From Brevibacillus reuszeri (GTDB lineage Bacteria; Bacillota; Bacilli; Brevibacillales; Brevibacillaceae): DNA of 64,000 bases. Shown piece by piece: positions 55,880-64,000 of this stretch. The position numbers were made by a program, and so were the translations under genes. The stretch's first letter is position 1. Every line of letters begins with the position of its first letter. The notes under the pieces are model-generated. The model was not told the DNA's origin, did not search any database, and saw nothing but the letters and a program-made list of their open reading frames with translations. Location of the stretch: the NCBI RefSeq assembly GCF_002897295.1, contig NZ_BEXF01000002.1, positions 248,001 through 312,000 on the forward strand. Reading direction: 5' to 3'.

Positions 55880-56236
55880 ATGCCATCACTCGTTCTTATC
55901 ATCATCTCCGTGGTCCTCAGTGCATGCGGGCAAATTGCCATGAAGATGGGCGCATCCTCGCTGGGCGGAAAAAATGAAATGCTGTTGATGAAGTTTCTGC
56001 ACTACTTTACGAACCTGCCGATCATGGCGGGCCTTGCGCTGTACGGACTTTCTGCGTTTATTTGGATTGCAGCACTGGAAAAAGTACAGCTTTCCTATGC
56101 GTATCCGATGGCGGCGTTAGGGTATGTACTCGTTGCTGGCCTCTCGTTTCTCATTTTTCAAGAGCCGATTTCCCTTATGCGAATGGCTGGTCTAGCAATC
56201 ATCGTCGTTGGCGTCATCGTCATTGCCCAATCGTAA
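55880..56236 (+). CDS. Small EamA/SMR-type membrane protein, putative polyprenyl-sugar flippase
   Basis: 118 residues from the ATG at 55880 (a GTG at 55868 is possible). Four TM helices, QIAMKMGASSLGG and LEKVQLSYAYPMAALGYVLVAG, matching the SMR/ArnE-like half-transporters. Such proteins flip undecaprenyl-linked sugars; here a polyprenyl-phosphate pentose is likely given neighbours. It may act as a dimer. Confidence 0.8.
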   Translation: MPSLVLIIISVVLSACGQIAMKMGASSLGGKNEMLLMKFLHYFTNLPIMAGLALYGLSAFIWIAALEKVQLSYAYPMAALGYVLVAGLSFLIFQEPISLMRMAGLAIIVVGVIVIAQS

Positions 56237-56258
56237 TACCCACTAAAGGAGTTTTATC

Positions 56259-56702
56259 ATGTTATATGCATTGGCGCCGTTTATTGGCTGGTTCGTGTCA
56301 GGCGTAACCAAGTTTTTGATTAACTACCTGCGCTTTGGTAAAGAAGCCAGAAAAATGGTCGGCAATGGCGGCTTTCCCAGTACACATACGACTGTTATGG
56401 TGACGACTGTTTTTTTGATTGGCTTGCAAGAAGGTTTTACGCACCCGATATTTGGGCTTGGCGTGGCCGTGACCTTTATTATCATCATCGATGCGACTGG
56501 TTTGCGTAGAGCTGTAGGAAAGCATGCTGCGGCGCTCAATCAGCTTGCAGACAAACGCCCGGATGGGGCAGCAGCAAAGCCTTTCCGCGAAAGCATGGGA
56601 CATACACGTTGGGAAATTGCCGGAGGACTGGTTCTCGGCATCCTGCTCGCAACACTGCTTCATCTGCTGTCTCAGCTTATCCATGGAATTCTCGGCACGT
56701 AG
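56259..56702 (+). CDS. Divergent PAP2 phosphatase family protein (DUF212)
   Basis: 147 residues, AAAGGAG upstream. GNGGFPSTHTTVMV and RESMGHTRWEIAGG carry the Ser-His and His of the PAP2 site. In this operon it would remove the 5-phosphate from polyprenyl-phosphoribose-phosphate, as the mycobacterial PAP2 protein next to its UbiA does (analogy). Short loops and four TM helices. Confidence 0.85.
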   Translation: MLYALAPFIGWFVSGVTKFLINYLRFGKEARKMVGNGGFPSTHTTVMVTTVFLIGLQEGFTHPIFGLGVAVTFIIIIDATGLRRAVGKHAAALNQLADKRPDGAAAKPFRESMGHTRWEIAGGLVLGILLATLLHLLSQLIHGILGT

Positions 56703-56718
56703 ACAGGAGACAAAGCAT

Positions 56719-58398
56719 ATGAAAAGCCGTACAGGCATGTATTCGTTTTTAATAGGGATGACCTTGCTATTGTTTATGGCAGGCATCGTGCTTAGCACAT
56801 CGATTTTGTTTTTGTTTGGGATCTCCGTATCCGCCCTCAGCTTTTGGCTAGCGGCAATCGCTGCACTGGCTTGCCTCGTTGGCGGACTGATAAAGCTCGC
56901 TCCGGCTCGCTATGTTGCATGGCTCGGCTCACTTCTCGTTGGTTTAGCTGTGATTGTCGGCGTCAGCTGGTACATCAGTGCAAATACGTTTGATCTCTCT
57001 TTTGACGGACAAACGTATCATCAGGAAGCGATTATCCTGTTAAAGGAAGGCTGGAACCCTGTTCATGACAGTCCGCTTGCTCCGCCCACAGCTAAGCCGA
57101 TCGAGCAAATGGACAACAAAGAAATTTTGACTGCTTTTCATCTTTGGATTAATCATTATGCCAAAGGCCCGTGGATGCTCGATGCGGTCATGTACAAGCT
57201 GACCGATCAGATTGAAATCGGAAAAATGTTTAACCTGCTCTTGCTCACAGCTTCCTTTTTCCTTAGCGTAGCTGCCATGCTGACAGCCTTTCCGACCAAA
57301 AAGGGGAGAGCCGTGCTCGTTTCACTCTTGGCTGCTTTCAACCCGGTTGTAATGACACAGGCGACCTCCTACTATATCGATGGTCAGCTCGGATCGCTCA
57401 TCCTCATCATTTGTGCGCTTGGTTACTTGCTATTTATGAAGTATCGCAGCTGGGTATTGTTGACGCTTTGCGCAGCGCTCATGCTGCTGGCCCAAATCAA
57501 GTTTACCGCTTTGGTGTACGCTGTATTACTTGGGTGTGGGCTATTGGTTCTCTTCTTTTTCTACGATCGCCAAAGAAAATGGAAAAGCCTGCTTGGATGG
57601 CTCTCCGTCAGCTTGCTTATCTCCGTGGTGATCGTCGGCTTCAATCCGTACGTCACCAACACGCTTTCAAAAGGGCATCCTTTTTATCCGCTGTCGGGAA
57701 AAGGCGCGGTCGATATCATGACCTCGAACAGCCCTCATAATTTTAAAGAGATCAATGCGCTGCAAAAGCTGGGGACTTCTCTGTTTAGCAAGTCAGCAAA
57801 CATCGCAACGCCGAATGACACCACCTTCAAATGGCCGTTTACAGTTACGTTTGATGAACTAATGGTATTTTACGGACCGGATGTGCGTGTTTCCGGGATG
57901 GGACCTCTTTTTGGCGGGGTTCTGCTCCTCAGCTGCTTGCTACTATTTTTGCTGCTTACGTCCGACAGAACGAAGTCGAAGCCGTTCTTGGTTATCAGCG
58001 CACTCCTGCTGCTTACGGTAATCGTCAATCCCGAGAGCTGGTGGGCACGTTATGTTCCACAGCTATGGCTGATTCCCATTCTGATTGCGATTGCTGGCTG
58101 GGTAGCTGACAAACGCCTGACCCGCACGATAACTACAGTGATGGTTGTGGTCCTGACAGTAAACATGCTGCTTGTCGGCACAGCGCATACCGTAGGACAA
58201 GTGATCATCAATAGCTATGCGAAGCAGCAGCTACAGGATATCAAGAATAGCAACAAGACGCTGACCGTGGATTTCCATCACTTCAGTGCGATCCGCATCC
58301 GCCTGCAGGAAGCAGGAATTCCGTTTGTGGAGCAAAAGATCGAGGATAAGAATGCGAAGGGGATTGTGGCTTCCCGAGCGGTCTATCTCTTGAAATAA
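56719..58398 (+). CDS. Polytopic membrane protein, GT-C glycosyltransferase-like
   Basis: 559 residues from the ATG at 56719 (AGGAG 9 nt upstream). About eleven TM helices. The first loop has SFDGQTYHQEAI, matching the acidic residue plus aromatic pattern of GT-C enzymes, and the loops carry DNKEILTAFHLWINHYAKGPWML. A long C-terminal segment ends in a soluble tail. It probably uses the lipid-linked pentose made by the operon to decorate a wall polymer or protein. Family not certain. Confidence 0.72.
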   Translation: MKSRTGMYSFLIGMTLLLFMAGIVLSTSILFLFGISVSALSFWLAAIAALACLVGGLIKLAPARYVAWLGSLLVGLAVIVGVSWYISANTFDLSFDGQTYHQEAIILLKEGWNPVHDSPLAPPTAKPIEQMDNKEILTAFHLWINHYAKGPWMLDAVMYKLTDQIEIGKMFNLLLLTASFFLSVAAMLTAFPTKKGRAVLVSLLAAFNPVVMTQATSYYIDGQLGSLILIICALGYLLFMKYRSWVLLTLCAALMLLAQIKFTALVYAVLLGCGLLVLFFFYDRQRKWKSLLGWLSVSLLISVVIVGFNPYVTNTLSKGHPFYPLSGKGAVDIMTSNSPHNFKEINALQKLGTSLFSKSANIATPNDTTFKWPFTVTFDELMVFYGPDVRVSGMGPLFGGVLLLSCLLLFLLLTSDRTKSKPFLVISALLLLTVIVNPESWWARYVPQLWLIPILIAIAGWVADKRLTRTITTVMVVVLTVNMLLVGTAHTVGQVIINSYAKQQLQDIKNSNKTLTVDFHHFSAIRIRLQEAGIPFVEQKIEDKNAKGIVASRAVYLLK

Positions 58399-58404
58399 AA
58401 GCAC

Positions 58405-58444
58405 AAAACTCCCCTTCCGAGCATTCAGAAGGGGAGTTTTATTT
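58405..58444. terminator. Bidirectional terminator between convergent operons
   Basis: AAAACTCCCCTTC (58405-58417) and GAAGGGGAGTTTT (58428-58440), 13 bp, with A- and T-runs on both flanks. Confidence 0.92.
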
Positions 58445-58450
58445 TGATCT

Positions 58451-58996
58451 TTACTCGTGCGGGAACAGTGGAAGCTCCTGCAAAAACAGAATGTCGGTAC
58501 GCTTTGCTGCATCGCCCTCAGCCAAGATAGCTGCTCTCGCAACAACATTGCCGCCCGCCTGTACGACCAGATCCTCGATCGCCTGCAACGATTTGCCTGT
58601 GCTGATCACGTCATCGATGATCGCAACCCGCTTGCCCGCGATTTCTCTGGCATCTGCCCCATCGAGACAAAGGATTTGTTTTTTCTGTGTGGTGATCGAC
58701 TCTACTTCGTTAATCAGCGGCGCATCCATGTACGGCTTGGTGCTCTTCCGCGCGACATAGTATTTTTTCATTTGGAGAACGCGAGAAACTTCGAAAATGA
58801 GCGGAATGCCTTTTGCTTCCGCAGTAATCAGCACGTCTACCTCTGGCAGCTTTTCAGCCAGCAGCGGAGCAGCAGCCGTTACCAGCTCTGTATCTCCTAA
58901 AATGACGAAGCTCGCGATGCTCAAATTATCTGCAATCGGCATAATCGGCAGTTCACGTGTCACTCCTGCTACTTCAAGCATATATGTCTTTTCCAT
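58451..58996 (-). CDS. Purine-type phosphoribosyltransferase
   Basis: 181 residues from the ATG at 58996 (GGAGG upstream). The PRPP loop IIDDVISTGKSL (about 125-136) and ITAEAKGIPL identify a type I phosphoribosyltransferase near adenine/xanthine enzymes. It adds ribose-phosphate to an imported base, in line with the purine permease encoded just upstream in the operon. Confidence 0.85.
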   Translation of the reverse strand: MEKTYMLEVAGVTRELPIMPIADNLSIASFVILGDTELVTAAAPLLAEKLPEVDVLITAEAKGIPLIFEVSRVLQMKKYYVARKSTKPYMDAPLINEVESITTQKKQILCLDGADAREIAGKRVAIIDDVISTGKSLQAIEDLVVQAGGNVVARAAILAEGDAAKRTDILFLQELPLFPHE

Positions 58997-59018
58997 GGTA
59001 CTCCCTCCTGTTTCCATC

Positions 59019-60080
59019 CTACATTCCAAAGAAGCTTATCAATACTCTCATCAGCAAGCCTGCCAGCATTCCGAAGAACGGATCGGAAATCGCTGTAACC
59101 ACCATGGTCATGCCGCCAACCAGTCCAGATGAAGGATCTCCTGAGGTCAGCGCAGCAGTAGCGTTTCCAGGCACAGTCACGATTGCCCCGAGTACAAACA
59201 AAAAGCCGGAAATCGATTCACTCGGAATATAGCGGCCGATCTTTGGCAGCAAACCAGCGAACAGGATTGCAGCCATCAATACCATCATCAATACTCCAGA
59301 GGCTACCGGGTTTGGAGCACCTGCAGTCGCAGAAATAATCGCTTCTACCGGGGCACCCCCGAACAGGGCTGATACCATATCCGCCACGCTGCTAATGACA
59401 CTGAGTGTATCGATATTTACATCCGATTTCGCAATCTCCCCGTTAATTTGGCCAAAAGCGATATTCGCACCGATGTTCAAACATACCATCGCCATCGCTC
59501 CACGCAAAATAGCGGGGGAAAACGTCAGCTTTTGCAGCACGAGGCGATCATTAACGAGTGGTTTGATCGCACCGTCTTGCTTGAGCACAATCGCTACGAC
59601 ACTGGATACCAGTACAGATACAGTAACGGTATAAACCAAATCCTTGGTCATGAAATACGTGAGCAAGCCGGTAGCCATCGAGGTCGCACCCACAGGCATG
59701 TTGTTGCGGGCCATGTCCCAGGACACGCGTGCCAGCATGATCCCAACACCCGCCATCATCCCGTTCGTAATAACCGGGCCAATGAATTCTACGATTTTCT
59801 CCAAAAAGCCGAACAGACCGATAATGGTCATAATAATGCCGCCAACAAAAATCATCGAAAGTCTGTCTCTCATGCTTTTGCCAATCGTTCCAGCCAGAGC
59901 AATCGTCTCAGCCTGATAGGATACGACTGCCACTGAGCCAGTGAGGGCATTACCTGCAGCACCGACGAGGAAAGCCAAGGCAGTAGGTACAGATGCAAAG
60001 CCCAAAGATAGCGCGAGCAGACCTTGCGGCAGGCCGTTTAATACGACACTGAGAGCCGCAATGATGTCTTTCCATTCCAT
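59019..60080 (-). CDS. NCS2-family permease (purine/pyrimidine type)
   Basis: 353 residues from the ATG at 60080 (AAGGAG 9 nt upstream). About ten TM helices, smaller than usual for NCS2 (about 430), with PVITNGMMAGVGIML and APNPVASGVLM. It probably carries a nucleobase, with the phosphoribosyltransferase trapping it; the exact base is unknown. Confidence 0.75.
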   Translation of the reverse strand: MEWKDIIAALSVVLNGLPQGLLALSLGFASVPTALAFLVGAAGNALTGSVAVVSYQAETIALAGTIGKSMRDRLSMIFVGGIIMTIIGLFGFLEKIVEFIGPVITNGMMAGVGIMLARVSWDMARNNMPVGATSMATGLLTYFMTKDLVYTVTVSVLVSSVVAIVLKQDGAIKPLVNDRLVLQKLTFSPAILRGAMAMVCLNIGANIAFGQINGEIAKSDVNIDTLSVISSVADMVSALFGGAPVEAIISATAGAPNPVASGVLMMVLMAAILFAGLLPKIGRYIPSESISGFLFVLGAIVTVPGNATAALTSGDPSSGLVGGMTMVVTAISDPFFGMLAGLLMRVLISFFGM

Positions 60081-60132
60081 GTTTTTCTTCTCCTTCATTT
60101 CAAAAATCATTTTGAACGATCATTTTTCACAA

Positions 60133-60147
60133 GTGTTAAATTAACAC
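60133..60147. promoter_or_regulatory. 15-bp palindrome in the permease promoter region
   Basis: GTGTTAAATTAACAC is perfectly symmetric. Read leftward, TTGAAA (60162-60167 approximately) and TAATTT with a 17-bp spacer could be the promoter, so the palindrome would overlap the -10 region. A PurR-box-like CGAAC is also at 60247-60251. The rest of 60148-60273 shows nothing else. Confidence 0.4.
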
Positions 60148-60273
60148 AAAAACCGATCTTTTTCAAATAGTAATTTGATATCGTTCGTGTTTTATTGTTT
60201 TTTTGTGATTCACTATCGTCTCGCATTTATTTATATCAACATAATTCGAACATTACTATGTACAGTCAGCATA

Positions 60274-60310
60274 CAAAAAAGAGGACCACGCTTTTCTACG
60301 TGTCCTCTGA
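60274..60310 (-). terminator. Terminator after the GH18-like gene
   Basis: Read leftward, AGAGGACACG and CGTGGTCCTCT pair (60299-60308 and 60280-60290, one bulge), followed by TTTTTT. Confidence 0.85.
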
Positions 60311-60359
60311 TTCTTTTTCTTTGATTGGAATACATGCTCCAGCCCAGCCAAATCACTGT

Positions 60360-61439
60360 TTATTCATTGACATAGTCCAGTACGCCTTGTCCAAGATCGC
60401 CAAGTCGCCATAAAGCGATCTTGTCATATCCCGATTTTCTGGCCACGCCAATCCATTGTGACAAGGTGACCTCGTCTGCATACCACACTGTATGTGTGAT
60501 TCCTTCCTTGTCCACGTATTGAAAAGAGAGACTGCCACTCGCTTCATCGCGCTTTGGCGGCTCCAAGCCTGTTTGCGCCAGCTGTACAGCCTGGTTTTCG
60601 GTTACAGACGTTACTTTCCCTGACTCTGACCAGTCAAATCCACCTAGCGCGAGCGCAATCATGTTTTTGCCCGGCACTTGTTTTAAGCGATTCGCCAGCT
60701 TTTCGATAAAGGCAGGATCGGCTTTTGGTCCTGGATCGGTTTTCGTGCCGTGCAAATTATACGCCATCATCACGTAGGTAGGTCCCTCTGGCAGCGAAAT
60801 TTCCTCAATCGGCGTACGCGGCTCCAGCACAACCCGCATTGTTTTTCCCGCTGCTTGCAGCTTGTAATACAGCTCACGGTAAAAAACAATCACATTGTAC
60901 CAGTCTTTTCTGTCGATCTTCTCGTAATCGATTTCCACACCATGAAAATTGTTCGAAATCACAGCATCCATGATTTCCTTGATATGCTTCTCACGGCTCT
61001 CATCCGTTGCTAGCAGTCTCGAAACGATAGCAGGGTCCTTTTGTACCTCTGTCCCGTCTTTATTCACTCGGTCGTTTACAATCGTCAAATCGACATTCAC
61101 AAAGCTGCCTTGCTTGGCAATATCATGAATCACCGGCAGTGCCTTCTTAAATTGATCCGTAAACAACAACTTGTCCGATTCATCAAAATACGCGGCAAAC
61201 GCCTGTACACCGGACAAGCCGTCTGTCATACGATTGAAGTCCGCTGTCGCTTCCTGCCACTGCCAATCAACGACCCAAGCAGTCAGCTCCAGGTTTTTCT
61301 TTTGTTCCGCTGCATCGACCTTTTTCAGGTTATCGCCATTATCCCCGTTCTGCAAATACCAGGCTACCATACCGCCCAAGATCAACAGCATTGCCGTCAG
61401 GATCACGCCTCGCCTGCCTACCAGATTAGTTTTTGACAC
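60360..61439 (-). CDS. Membrane-anchored GH18-like glycosidase
   Basis: 359 residues from a GTG (AAAGGGG upstream). N-terminal TM anchor (about 10-28). The GH18 barrel shows FHGVEIDYEK (about 165-174), where Glu is the usual proton donor, and YVMMAYNLHG. The chitinase/chitosanase-like domain faces outside. It lies in an exopolysaccharide locus with a deacetylase and a GT2 synthase, so it may trim the polymer. Confidence 0.83.
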   Translation of the reverse strand: MSKTNLVGRRGVILTAMLLILGGMVAWYLQNGDNGDNLKKVDAAEQKKNLELTAWVVDWQWQEATADFNRMTDGLSGVQAFAAYFDESDKLLFTDQFKKALPVIHDIAKQGSFVNVDLTIVNDRVNKDGTEVQKDPAIVSRLLATDESREKHIKEIMDAVISNNFHGVEIDYEKIDRKDWYNVIVFYRELYYKLQAAGKTMRVVLEPRTPIEEISLPEGPTYVMMAYNLHGTKTDPGPKADPAFIEKLANRLKQVPGKNMIALALGGFDWSESGKVTSVTENQAVQLAQTGLEPPKRDEASGSLSFQYVDKEGITHTVWYADEVTLSQWIGVARKSGYDKIALWRLGDLGQGVLDYVNE

Positions 61440-61467
61440 CTGGAACGAATCCCCTTTGCTGCTTAAT

Positions 61468-63225
61468 TTAGAAGGTGTCGATCACCCAATCGATCGAAGC
61501 ATCAATCGCATTCTCGACTCGTGCCACTACACCTTGGAACCCGGTGTAAATATTCGTGAACAATACCGTTTCTTCTGCTCCCTCTGCTCCTGGTGAAGCC
61601 ACCTTTACGTCCGTAAAGACGCCATCATAAATATCATCTTTTTTGTTCACTTCGCTGTATTCAGCTTCCAGTGCGACGCCGCCTTCAATGGTGCTGTCGA
61701 TCTTCTGACTGTCCAGCAGTACTTCCTTGTCAACCGTTACACGTAAGGAATCTCCTTTTAAAGCAATCTCCATCTGACGTGTGTTTTGAATATTGATTGG
61801 ATACTCTTCCAATTTGGGAGCGCCCGATTCACCCTGCTCCCGCGTATAGACCGACGCACGATCAAAAGACAGGTCCAACGGGTTCCACACGACATCACTT
61901 AATTTAGTCGTGAACAACTGCTTTACCTCACCTTTGGGCTGCTTTTGCTCTACGGTCAGCTTATTATCATGCAGAACAATCCGAATAAAGCTGTCCTTGA
62001 GTCGATCGTACCGAACATAAACAGTCTGCTTGCCGATTACATTTCCTTCCAGCTTGGCCGAAATGTTCAAGTCACGGTGGCTTGCACTGTTCTTTAAATA
62101 TAACATCCCAGCGGAACCAGGAGGGGAGGTTAACGCAATTTTGTTTTCCATAAATTCCGCTGTCCCGCTATACCGATCCCATTTCGCATTATGTTCTTCA
62201 TCACCACGTACAAATTTCATTTTTTGCCCGGTATCATGCTGGATTCTCATCAGCAGATGGTTGGTATACCAGTAAGGGGCTGGCTGCACCCTTGTCAGAT
62301 CGTACAGATTGCTTTTGCTGTCGTTGTAAGCATTGCCCTCCCGATTAAAATGCATCTTGAACAGCTCTTTGATGTTCACGTCATTTGCATCGGATACCAA
62401 GCGGTTCATCCCGTCATACAGCGTATTGGCATGCATGATCATATAGACTCCCGGTACGAATCCCAGCTGGCTAGAGTAAATGTCTTTGATTTGTTTGTAA
62501 TCGTAATGAATCCGCTCTTCCATTTTGCTTCGATCTTCTATCGGAATCATGTTGTGATCCCGGATAAAATCCATCAAGTAGTGATTGTAATAGCCGACCT
62601 TTGTTTTGTTAGACAGCTCACCCTCATCCTTGACACCAACAAAACGTCCTTCGTTATCAAAGACGTTAATGTAAGTAAGACGGTAGCCATTAGTGCCCAT
62701 TTCCCAAAAGCCGGATCTCATCATTTTCAGCATATCCTTGGGCTGGAGGAATTTATTTTCGCTGTTCCCCATCTTGTTGGCATAAGAGAGAATCGTTGCT
62801 TTGTAATTGTATTTTTCCAAAGCTGGCTGGGCAAACAAGCTCGAATCGTTACGTCCATCCTCAAAGGATAAAAATAAGGCCTTGTCAGGAAGAGATTTCT
62901 TTTTTTCATAGAAATCAATGATATCTTGCTGAGAAATCGTAACGTAGCCTTGATCATAAAGCGCCTGAAGCTGCTCATCCAATTGCTTTTTGGCAATTAA
63001 TTTAGGAGTACCGGACCGACCCACGCCAAAGTAAGAAAGCGCAATAAAGCCTTTATCGTTGTTCCAGCTCGCTTGATCCGGTTCCTGGTATTTCACGACA
63101 TCAAAAATCACGGTGTATAGCATTATACCCAAGGCCAGCAAGATCGCGGTTTGCATAATCGTTCTGATGATTTTCCTGCGATTTTTCTTACGATAGTCAA
63201 GGGCAGTATTTTGTTTCTTTGTCAT
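61468..63225 (-). CDS. Polysaccharide deacetylase-like protein (PgaB/NodB type N-domain)
   Basis: 585 residues from the ATG at 63225; a GTG at 63243 is in frame. TM anchor (about 20-45). The N-domain has LFLSFEDGRNDSSLFAQPAL (about 112-130), matching the TFDDG motif with Glu for the first Asp, a change that may affect metal binding. The long C-terminal half is beta-rich, similar to a carbohydrate-binding domain. Likely acts on the polymer of the GT2 synthase. Confidence 0.72.
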   Translation of the reverse strand: MTKKQNTALDYRKKNRRKIIRTIMQTAILLALGIMLYTVIFDVVKYQEPDQASWNNDKGFIALSYFGVGRSGTPKLIAKKQLDEQLQALYDQGYVTISQQDIIDFYEKKKSLPDKALFLSFEDGRNDSSLFAQPALEKYNYKATILSYANKMGNSENKFLQPKDMLKMMRSGFWEMGTNGYRLTYINVFDNEGRFVGVKDEGELSNKTKVGYYNHYLMDFIRDHNMIPIEDRSKMEERIHYDYKQIKDIYSSQLGFVPGVYMIMHANTLYDGMNRLVSDANDVNIKELFKMHFNREGNAYNDSKSNLYDLTRVQPAPYWYTNHLLMRIQHDTGQKMKFVRGDEEHNAKWDRYSGTAEFMENKIALTSPPGSAGMLYLKNSASHRDLNISAKLEGNVIGKQTVYVRYDRLKDSFIRIVLHDNKLTVEQKQPKGEVKQLFTTKLSDVVWNPLDLSFDRASVYTREQGESGAPKLEEYPINIQNTRQMEIALKGDSLRVTVDKEVLLDSQKIDSTIEGGVALEAEYSEVNKKDDIYDGVFTDVKVASPGAEGAEETVLFTNIYTGFQGVVARVENAIDASIDWVIDTF

Positions 63226-63294
63226 AACACCTGCCACCCTCACTCCCTGTGTGTCTCGATCTCTAAGCCACGTACGTAACCGTTTCTACGCGTC

Positions 63295-64000
63295 TTAAAA
63301 AGGTAATCCAATCCCTTTTTTCTTTTGTTTGCGTGCTTCTCTTTTCAGCCTTGCTTCGACATCCTGCGGTGTTTCGCGTGTACCCCACGTCGATTTCCAG
63401 AAGGTGACCCAAGCGACAGGCATTTGCCAGAGCAAAATGAACTCATAGAACACACAGAATACGATTCCGAATAGCCATAGCTTGCTCTTGCGGAAAAACA
63501 GATGCGCCAGGCTCATCAGCAGCGCCATCAATAATAGCCCCATCAAAAAGGTGCCCGGGAACACATGATGAACAAGCGGGACATAGCCTAAATTGTAGAG
63601 AACGATAACAGGTGCAGCGATAGGTACGATCAGTCCAATGTAGAAGAACAGGGCCATGAATGGCTCTTTGCGCCAAATGAACGAGCTCGCGCGTAGTGAT
63701 TCCCGTAACCAGGAGCGCTTCCAACGCATCTGCTGCTTCAAAAATACACTCATATCAGAGGGAACTATCGTGGAGCAAATAGCTGAATCCTGATAGCCTG
63801 TGCGATGGGTTTTCAAAATAAAGTTCGTCATGCTTCGGTCGTCCCCGAAGGTAGCTGGTTGTCCGAGAAACTTTTGGTTTAACCACGCTTCGGAATGCTC
63901 AAGAATGAGCTCTTTCCGGTAGCAGGATAACGGTCCCGACAAGCAAGTTACGCTGTCAAACCACGATTCCGCTGCCTTCATGATCCGAAAGGCGATATAG
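63295..64000 (-). CDS. Processive family 2 glycosyltransferase (HasA/NodC-like), 5' end outside window
   Basis: 235 C-terminal codons. The open frame continues past 64000. SGPLSCYRKEL, FGDDRSMTNF and QQMRWKRSW are the acceptor-side and QxxRW motifs of processive beta-glycan synthases. Four TM helices and a basic tail (KREARKQKKK) follow. It makes an exopolysaccharide such as a poly-N-acetylglucosamine-like polymer (inferred from neighbours). Confidence 0.88.
   Translation of the reverse strand, partial: YIAFRIMKAAESWFDSVTCLSGPLSCYRKELILEHSEAWLNQKFLGQPATFGDDRSMTNFILKTHRTGYQDSAICSTIVPSDMSVFLKQQMRWKRSWLRESLRASSFIWRKEPFMALFFYIGLIVPIAAPVIVLYNLGYVPLVHHVFPGTFLMGLLLMALLMSLAHLFFRKSKLWLFGIVFCVFYEFILLWQMPVAWVTFWKSTWGTRETPQDVEARLKREARKQKKKGIGLPF

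Noticed and set aside
1..64000. tRNA, rRNA, CRISPR or intact insertion sequences
   Set aside because: Looked for clover-leaf-like, direct-repeat/spacer and transposase patterns; none seen by eye, though a program could detect weaker ones.

Overview
The window looks like chromosome of a Gram-positive, spore-forming Bacillota, most likely Paenibacillaceae and probably Brevibacillus-like. The grounds are an LPxTG adhesin with its sortase, a stand-alone nitric oxide synthase oxygenase, an EfeUOB iron system under a Fur-like box, lipoprotein-type ABC binding proteins, AGGAGG-type ribosome sites and frequent GTG/TTG starts. The genus is inferred from gene content and was not tested. No tRNA, rRNA, CRISPR array or intact insertion sequence was seen.

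Layout. 1-5742: a tubulin/FtsZ-like protein (cut by the window edge) and a membrane vWA protein, divergent from a three-gene membrane operon (small TM protein, zinc-ribbon protein, TPR-like/SH3 protein). 5883-13444: a secreted YHYH protein, a sortase and a 1966-residue LPKTG adhesin. 13528-16332: a lipase-like hydrolase and a secreted GHL10 hydrolase. 16423-24813 (all minus): ECF sigma with overlapping anti-sigma, nos, a tightly overlapping signalling block (HD-GYP regulator, hybrid kinase, CheY-like receiver) and a STAND NTPase with a C-terminal HTH. 25093-27726: an ABC importer of the nitrate/sulfonate/taurine type.

28514-41065 is a minus-strand peptide-utilisation island. One M24 peptidase heads an operon with a complete dipeptide ABC transporter, an aspartoacylase-like amidohydrolase, a DUF885 peptidase-like protein, a class III aminotransferase and a cupin. 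A second M24 peptidase lies just upstream and a DUF3870 gene beyond it. Both M24 genes are preceded by nearly the same structured leader, with a conserved block, a compensatory base-pair change and a Rho-independent terminator. It looks like a riboswitch-type element that I do not recognise. It is my best candidate for something undescribed.

41305-44138: a TetR regulator, odd small features around it, and two SDR dehydrogenases behind an operator-promoter. 44240-48394: Fur box, efeO, efeB, efeU. 48537-50458: an AT-rich patch with an MFS exporter and a fragment of rlmH, probably acquired DNA. 50459-54665: a double-kinase sensor with a SARP/BTAD response regulator. 54926-58398: a four-gene operon resembling the mycobacterial polyprenyl-phosphate pentose pathway (phosphoribosyltransferase, small flippase, phosphatase, GT-C-like enzyme). 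58451-60080: purine-type phosphoribosyltransferase and permease. 60360-64000: an exopolysaccharide locus (GH18-like, deacetylase-like, processive GT2 cut by the edge).
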